Origin: Halobacteriales archaeon QS_8_65_32
GTDB lineage: Archaea > Halobacteriota > Halobacteria > Halobacteriales > Halococcaceae
Reading direction: 5' to 3'
Length of the DNA: 37,412 nt
Assembly: GCA_003022925.1 (NCBI GenBank)
Contig: PXRY01000050.1
Span: 1 to 37,412, forward strand
A model generated the notes under the pieces. That model ran no database searches. It was given only the letters and a program-made list of their open reading frames with translations, and was not told the origin of the DNA. The position numbers were made by a program, and so were the translations under genes. Shown here piece after piece: positions 33,196 through 37,412 of the stretch. The number at the start of each line of letters is the position of its first letter. Position 1 is the stretch's first letter.

Positions 33196-33846
33196 TTACC
33201 CCGGAACGACGTAGTTGAGGCCGGCGACGACGAGGCCAGCGAGGCCCATCCGCGCGCCCGCAACGTACCACCGCTGTCGCGAGATCGAGCCCATGTACGC
33301 GCCGAAGACGAACAGGACGCCGACGGCGACGGCGATCGAGACGAGCACCGCCCCCAAGAGGGTGAGGAGCTCCTCGAAGACGAACGGAATCAGCGGAAGT
33401 ACGAGCCCGATGAACGGTCCGAGCCCGCTCATAAAGGCGTTCAGCTTCCGTGCACCGAGTTTCTCGCGTTCGACCTGGGTGTCTTTCAGGTCGGTGAGCA
33501 TTGCCCGTTCGATCTCGATGCGTTCGGCGCGCATCTCCGCGCGTTCGATCTCCCAGACGCTCCACACGCCGGAGGTGAGCAGGCCGACGCCGGCCCCAAG
33601 GCCGATCTGGATCACCCGAAAGCCCTCGTCGACCCCCGAGAGGTAGGCGCTGACGACGACGCCGACGCTCGTGAGCGTGCCGTCGAACCCGTTCGAGACG
33701 AAATACCGGCGGGCGACCGGCCCGATCGCGTCCAGTCCCACTCGTTCGGCGAGCGAATCGTCGTCGGAACTCGACCCGTCGTTAGAACCCGACCCGTCGT
33801 CGGAGTCCGACGCGGCGTCGGCCGTCGAGTCGTCGTCGGCGCTCAT
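33196..33846 (-). CDS. VIT1/CCC1-like membrane transporter
   Basis: This 216-residue protein has an acidic, Ser/Asp-rich N-terminus (1-32) and then the family opening YFVSNGFDGTLTSVGVVVSAYLSGV (about 48-72), with the GFDG motif typical of the vacuolar iron transporter family. Five hydrophobic segments are visible: about 57-72, 77-98, 138-158, 160-186 and 196-213. A charged cytoplasmic region (about 99-134, EIERAEMRAERIEIERAMLTDL) corresponds to the metal-binding helix of VIT1. The transported ion (iron or manganese) is inferred. It is downstream of DUF211 with a 3-bp gap, so the two are co-transcribed. Confidence 0.8.
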   Translation of the reverse strand: MSADDDSTADAASDSDDGSGSNDGSSSDDDSLAERVGLDAIGPVARRYFVSNGFDGTLTSVGVVVSAYLSGVDEGFRVIQIGLGAGVGLLTSGVWSVWEIERAEMRAERIEIERAMLTDLKDTQVEREKLGARKLNAFMSGLGPFIGLVLPLIPFVFEELLTLLGAVLVSIAVAVGVLFVFGAYMGSISRQRWYVAGARMGLAGLVVAGLNYVVPG

Positions 33847-33849
33847 CGA

Positions 33850-34137
33850 TCAGTCCTGGGGGGTCGGAATGTCCTCGACTAAGTGATCGCCGCAGGCGAC
33901 CTGATCGATCGAGTGGACCGACCCGCCGGAATCCTCGACGACTGCCTCGACTGCCTCGTAATCGATCGCGTCGCCCTCGATGGTGAGTTTCACGTTCTGG
34001 ACGTCCTGATCGATCTCAAGCAGGGTGGCGTTGACCCCCGAGACACCCTCGCTGTCGGCGACCTGGCCGGCGAGGTCGATCGTCGCCGGTTCGTGGGGTT
34101 TCAGTACGTCGAAGACGAGTCGCCGTATTGCAGCCAT
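33850..34137 (-). CDS. DUF211 family protein
   Basis: This 95-residue small alpha/beta protein is of the archaeal DUF211 family. The family start AAIRRLVFDVLKPHEPATIDLA and the ferredoxin-like strand/helix pattern (GVNATLLEIDQDVQNVKLTIEGDAIDYEAVEAVVEDSGGSVHSIDQVACG) are present. Function is unknown; tight pairing with a VIT1-like gene hints at a regulatory or metal-linked role (inference). A TATA-like CTTATC (34160-34167, minus strand) is 27 nt before the ATG, so the transcript is probably leaderless. Confidence 0.85.
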   Translation of the reverse strand: MAAIRRLVFDVLKPHEPATIDLAGQVADSEGVSGVNATLLEIDQDVQNVKLTIEGDAIDYEAVEAVVEDSGGSVHSIDQVACGDHLVEDIPTPQD

Positions 34138-34227
34138 GAGATCGGTAAATAGCGAGAGTTGATAAGTTCCGTCGGTCCCGCTTCAGGATGGTGTTACCTT
34201 AGGGACAGTGAGGCAGGGGAGGAGGTG

Positions 34228-34519
34228 CCGAACGGCTCGAAAGCCCCCGACCCGCTCGACTCGGGGGGCTCGCTGCGCGTGGTTCGAGACGGCTCCGCCG
34301 TCTCGTCATCACGAGAGAGCTTCGCTCTCTCGAACGACTTCGCTCCCTCGTGGTTCAAGAGAGCGAAGCTCTCTTGTCATTGCGGGAAATCTGCGATTTC
34401 CCGCTTGCACGGCGAAGCCGTTTTGAACGACGATGCTCGGTCGCTCCAGTGCTTGCTTCGCCCGCCGTCGTCGAGCGGTCGGCCCCTTCCAGTCCCACCC
34501 CTGGTGGTCGTTCGGTAAG
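34228..34519 (-). repeat. mosaic intergenic repeat element, copy D
   Basis: On the minus strand the left end (34519 downward) reads GAACGACCACCAGGGGTG, then GGGACTGGAAGGGGCCGACC. The right end is GTCGGGGGCTTTCGAGCC, ending near 34228. The core is bounded on the plus strand by CGCTCGAC (34253-34260) and GTCGAGCG (34470-34477). The core's outer blocks have the same plus-strand orientation as in copy B although the ends are swapped, so the core is inverted relative to the ends. It sits between the divergent DUF211 and RCK-protein genes. Confidence 0.75.
34285..34421. repeat. array of five hairpins with trinucleotide loops (in copy D)
   Basis: Perfect stems in order: 34285-34305, 9 bp, arm CGAGACGGC, loop TCC. 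34312-34332, 9 bp, arm CGAGAGAGC, loop TTC. 34356-34376, 9 bp, arm CAAGAGAGC, loop GAA. 34382-34404, 10 bp, arm GCGGGAAATC, loop TGC. 34409-34421, 5 bp, arm ACGGC, loop GAA. An outer pair CACGAG (34310-34315) and CTCGTG (34347-34352) encloses the second hairpin. The arms are not homologous to those in copy A, but the stem length and loop class are the same. Confidence 0.85.
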
Positions 34520-34680
34520 CAATCGAGTAAGTCGATACTCTCTGCCTCGGCCGAGTGATGTTCGTCCCTTCGGGCGTGTGGGTCCAGTCCCGAGGGGACG
34601 AGTCCGCTGGAAAGCACCCGTCGGGAGCGCTCTGAGGCCGCACCGGAAATCGGATGGCCGCGATCGGAAGACGACATGGA

Positions 34681-34706
34681 TCATAAAGCACCCGCGTAGC
34701 GAGGGG
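34681..34706 (+). promoter_or_regulatory. TATA-like box and ribosome-binding site of the RCK gene
   Basis: TCATAAAGC (34681-34689) is about 28 nt before the ATG at 34712, and GAGGGG (34699-34704) sits seven bases before the start, a usable Shine-Dalgarno match. Confidence 0.4.
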
Positions 34707-34711
34707 ACGAT

Positions 34712-35977
34712 ATGGACCGACGGACTCGCCTCGTTCTCTACTACGCGCTCTCGCTGGTCGGGACGCTTCTGGTCTTCACGCTCGCGTACGACGCCGGCAT
34801 GAGCGTGCTCGAAGGCCGGCCCCCCTGGGGCCACCCGCTCATGAACCTGCTCGTGATCGGGATGCAGGCCGCGGGCATCGTGCTCATCTTCGCCGCGTTG
34901 CCGGTGTTCGTGATCCCGCTGATCGAGCAGGCCGTCTCCTCGACCCCGCCCAGAGCGGTCGACGGAATCGAGGGGCACGTACTCGTCCGTGTCTACACGC
35001 CCCGCGCGGCGGCGCTCGTCGCCGAACTCGACGACCGAGGGGTATCTGCCGTGATCGTCGATCCCGACCGCGAGACCGCAACCGAACTGCAGGAGGCGGG
35101 CCGACGAGTCGTCCACGGCGATCCCGAGTCGGTCGCGGTACTCCGGGCGGCGGGTATCGGACGCACACGCGCAGCGGTCGCGGACGGCCCCGACGAGACG
35201 GCCGCGAGCATCGTCTTAGCGGCGAAGGAAGTCGCTGAGGACGGTTTCGCTGTGAGCGTCGCCGACGAGCCCGACCTCGCCGACTACCATCGATACGCCG
35301 GTGCCGATCGCGTGCTCTCGCCGCGCGCGCTGCTCGGCGAGAGCCTCGCGAATCGGGTGACGACGGCGATCGCGACCGATCTCGACGAGGTACTGGACAT
35401 GGACGAGAGTTTCTCGATCCGCGAGGTACCGGTCGAAGCGGGGAGCGAGGCGAGCGGGAGAGAGTTCGCCGACAGCGGTCTCGAAGCGCTGGGCGCGAGC
35501 GTGCTCGGCGTCTGGGTCGACGGTGGGTTTTCGAGTCCTCCATCGCCGGGCGTCATTCTCGACGAGCGAACCTGCCTGCTTGCGCTCGGTCGTGAGGCCC
35601 AACTGCATCGACTCGAAGCGCAGACCCGATCGCAGGCCGGCGGGCGCAGCGGTGGGGACGGCGACGGGCGTAACGATGAGGGAGACAGTGAGAGCGAAGA
35701 CGAACGCGAATACGAAGGCATAGGTGAGGACGAAGCCGGATGCGGACGCAGACAGGGGAAACGAACGCGAGCGCGATCGAGTGTTGATCGCGGGTTTCGG
35801 GGAGGTAGGCCAGGCGATCACCGAAGCCCTGTCGGCGGCGGCGGTCCCCTGGACGGCCCTCGACACCGACGAAAGCGCGCTCGCCGCCGAACTGCAACGG
35901 GAGGACGGCGGGCGTCGAGAAACGGGGAACGACAGCGAGAGACGGGACTCCGACGGGAGACCGGACGACGGCGATAG
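34712..35977 (+). CDS. two-helix RCK potassium-channel-like protein, N-terminal part
   Basis: Two hydrophobic segments (about 8-28 and 43-70) precede an RCK (TrkA-N and TrkA-C type) domain at about 85-300. The haloarchaeal family normally carries a pore loop with a TTTGYGD-type selectivity filter between the two helices. Here AYDAGMSVLEGRPP joins WGHPLMNLLVIGMQAAGIVLIF directly and the pore loop is missing. The first Rossmann motif is also weak: VRVYTPRAAAL instead of a Gly-rich turn. Coding quality is good to an acidic linker near 35735. The frame then turns to Arg/Gly-rich nonsense ending at 35977, while the second half continues in another frame. Probably part of one gene of about 600 residues spanning 34712-36527. 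Confidence 0.7.
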   Translation: MDRRTRLVLYYALSLVGTLLVFTLAYDAGMSVLEGRPPWGHPLMNLLVIGMQAAGIVLIFAALPVFVIPLIEQAVSSTPPRAVDGIEGHVLVRVYTPRAAALVAELDDRGVSAVIVDPDRETATELQEAGRRVVHGDPESVAVLRAAGIGRTRAAVADGPDETAASIVLAAKEVAEDGFAVSVADEPDLADYHRYAGADRVLSPRALLGESLANRVTTAIATDLDEVLDMDESFSIREVPVEAGSEASGREFADSGLEALGASVLGVWVDGGFSSPPSPGVILDERTCLLALGREAQLHRLEAQTRSQAGGRSGGDGDGRNDEGDSESEDEREYEGIGEDEAGCGRRQGKRTRARSSVDRGFRGGRPGDHRSPVGGGGPLDGPRHRRKRARRRTATGGRRASRNGERQRETGLRRETGRRR

Positions 35978-36527
35978 CAGCGACGACGGCGGTCAGAACG
36001 GAGGCGACGACCGGCCCGACCGGGAGGGGATCGTCGGTTCGGCGACCGATCCCGGAACGCTGCGGAGGGTGGGTGTCGAAGGCGTCGGGACCGTCGTGCT
36101 CGCGCTCGCCGACGACACCGACGCGACCTTCGCCGCGCTCGTGATCCGGGAACTCGCCCCCGACGTCGAGGTGCTCGCCCGGGCCAGCGAAACCGAAAAG
36201 ATCCGGAAGCTCTATCGGGCGGGCGCAGACTACGTGCTCGCGCTCGCGACCGTCTACGGGCGGATGGCCGCCGCGGCGATCGTCGGGGAAGGCGACTCGC
36301 CGACCGACACGCAGGTCGGCGTCGCCCGCGCGAGCGCGCCCGGACTCGCTGGCGAGACGCTTGCCGAGTCCGCAGTCCGCGAGCGAACCGGCGTGACCGT
36401 GATCGCCGTCGAGCGCAATGGCGAGGTGATCGCGGGGATCACGCCCGGGTTCGTCCCCGACGCGGAGGATACCTTCGTCGTCGGTACCGAGGAGGGGATA
36501 GCACGGTTCGAAGCCCTAAAAGCCTGA
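35724..36527 (+). CDS. second RCK domain of the channel-like protein
   Basis: These 267 residues from a GTG at 35724, if translated separately, form a complete second RCK module. It has the intact nucleotide-binding turn VLIAGFGEVGQAI (about 20-32), the Asp-ending second strand (WTALDTDE), a 40-residue Asp/Gly/Arg-rich insert (about 61-101), then VGSATDPGTLRRVGVEGVGTVVLALADDTDATF and a TrkA-C domain (about 190-267). The frame is closed upstream by TAG at 35721, so a one-base insertion near GCCGGATGC (about 35735) best explains the split; removing one C restores a continuous acidic linker. Independent translation from the GTG is the alternative. Confidence 0.7.
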   Translation: MRTKPDADADRGNERERDRVLIAGFGEVGQAITEALSAAAVPWTALDTDESALAAELQREDGGRRETGNDSERRDSDGRPDDGDSSDDGGQNGGDDRPDREGIVGSATDPGTLRRVGVEGVGTVVLALADDTDATFAALVIRELAPDVEVLARASETEKIRKLYRAGADYVLALATVYGRMAAAAIVGEGDSPTDTQVGVARASAPGLAGETLAESAVRERTGVTVIAVERNGEVIAGITPGFVPDAEDTFVVGTEEGIARFEALKA

Positions 36528-36658
36528 GACGGTCGACGCGTGCTCTGAGACGAACCGACGGCCCGCGGCGACTCCGACCTCCGGGTCCGGAGCGCACCGG
36601 TCGCCCGCGTGCCGCCCCGACGCCGACGTTCCGAGGTCACGACCGGGCGGGTCGGGGA

Positions 36659-37411
36659 TTACGACTGCGCCGAGGATCGGACGACGTCGCCGTCGACGAT
36701 CACTTCCACCGGCCCGTCGTTGTCGAAGGTCAGCACCTCGCCCGAAAAGCGGTAGGTATCCGACCCTTGATTGACCCGGCCGGATGCGCCCGACCCGGAG
36801 ATCTCGTCGCCGTCGGCGAAATTGACGCTGTCGGTGGCTTCGAGGACGCCGCTTACTGAAAACTGGTAGCTCGCTGGCGTGTCGTACGGCCGGTTCGAGA
36901 CCGTGATCTCGCGGTCGGGAGTCGAGCCGCCGGGTGTCACCTGCTCGCCGTCGAGGTAGATGGATACGGCGTCGGGATCGCTGACCGAGAAATCGGTGAC
37001 CTCGCCGGCGAAGCCATAGGAATCGGTGCCGCCGAGGACGTATCCAGTAGCGCTCGATCCGTCGATAGTGTCACCGCTGTTGATCGACCCGCCCCTGGCG
37101 GTGGTCTTTTCCAACTCACCGCTAACCGTGAAGTCGTACTCGGCGCGGGGCCCGCTGCCGACGATGCTGATCGATCGTTCGGGACCGAACCCTGCGGGGT
37201 CGACCGCCTCGCCGTCGACGTACACCGTGACAGCACTGGCGTCGCTCACGCTGAGGTCGGTGTGATCGCCGGCGAACCCATACGAATCGGTCCCGCCGAC
37301 GACGGCACCCGAAGCCGTCGAGCCGTCGATCTCGTCGCCCGCGTTGATCGACCCGCCGTTGGCGGTGCTCTTTTCGAGATCACCTGAAACAGTGAGATCG
37401 TACTCGACGCG
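36659..37411 (-). CDS. tandem beta-repeat surface-type protein, 5' end outside window
   Basis: The frame is open from the window edge to the stop at 36659, so only the C-terminal 250 residues are seen. It contains two full and one shorter copies of a repeat of about 88 residues, each with EYD.TVSG.LEK, GGSIN.GD.IDGS, GGTDSYGFAGE.TDFSVSD and VYVDGE. The last copy is divergent and ends the protein. I associate this repeat with haloarchaeal secreted proteins that carry polysaccharide-lyase or beta-helix domains; the N-terminal domain that would decide this is outside the window. It is convergent with the RCK gene. Confidence 0.75.
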   Translation of the reverse strand, partial: RVEYDLTVSGDLEKSTANGGSINAGDEIDGSTASGAVVGGTDSYGFAGDHTDLSVSDASAVTVYVDGEAVDPAGFGPERSISIVGSGPRAEYDFTVSGELEKTTARGGSINSGDTIDGSSATGYVLGGTDSYGFAGEVTDFSVSDPDAVSIYLDGEQVTPGGSTPDREITVSNRPYDTPASYQFSVSGVLEATDSVNFADGDEISGSGASGRVNQGSDTYRFSGEVLTFDNDGPVEVIVDGDVVRSSAQS

Positions 37412-37412
37412 G

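Overview
The window is chromosomal DNA of a haloarchaeon (class Halobacteria). It has high GC, very acidic predicted proteins with Asp/Glu/Gly-rich linkers, archaeal RNA polymerase subunit L, Tat-type lipoprotein signals, TATA-like boxes about 26-36 nt upstream of several starts with little or no leader, and families largely confined to haloarchaea (DUF4397/DUF7282 surface proteins, DUF5783, split PurL). The genus cannot be fixed from the sequence alone. No rRNA, tRNA, complete IS element or CRISPR array was seen.

Layout. 0-0.6 kb: intergenic, with a repeat element full of small hairpins. 0.6-9 kb: rpoL, a frameshifted peptidase E, hisF, a GH13 alpha-glucosidase, a small membrane protein, purL and a Tm-1/UPF0261 protein. 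9-14.5 kb: a cupin with a C-terminal frameshift, a membrane protein, cysE, a PEP-hydrolase/TIM-barrel protein (the usual partner of Tm-1), a dUTPase-like protein, DUF5783 and a DJ-1/PfpI protein. 14.8-22.5 kb: a dipeptide/oligopeptide ABC transporter. Its Tat lipoprotein receptor, two permeases and three small unknown genes run rightward; the two ATPases and a small membrane protein run leftward. 22.9-25.1 kb: three small membrane or secreted proteins and hpt. 25.4-29.8 kb: two tandem DUF4397 surface proteins with glycosylation-sequon-rich stalks. 30-32.1 kb: a decayed patch with a 63-residue RimK-like fragment coupled by an ATGA overlap to a sulfatase-superfamily gene, then a possible gene remnant. 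32.2-34.1 kb: an arsenate-reductase-like/ArsN2 pair, then a leftward DUF211/VIT1-like pair. 34.2-34.5 kb: another hairpin-rich repeat. 34.7-36.5 kb: a two-RCK potassium-channel-like protein that lacks the pore loop and is split by a frameshift. 36.7 kb to the end: a tandem beta-repeat protein running off the window.

The best candidate for something undescribed is a family of four dispersed mosaic intergenic elements (about 133-491, 11461-11600, 13066-13223, 34228-34519). They share one end with a GGGACTGRAAKGGGCCGACC core and another end with a GTCGGGGGCTTTCGAG core. Two copies carry strings of unrelated but perfect 9-10 bp hairpins whose loops are almost always a trinucleotide of the TTC/GAA or GGA/TCC type. 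In two copies the core lies in opposite orientation relative to the ends, bounded by the inverted repeat CGCTCGAC/GTCGAGCG.

Three genes (peptidase E, cupin, RCK protein) each appear to carry a one-base indel in or beside a short G/C run, so sequencing or assembly error must be excluded before calling them pseudogenes.
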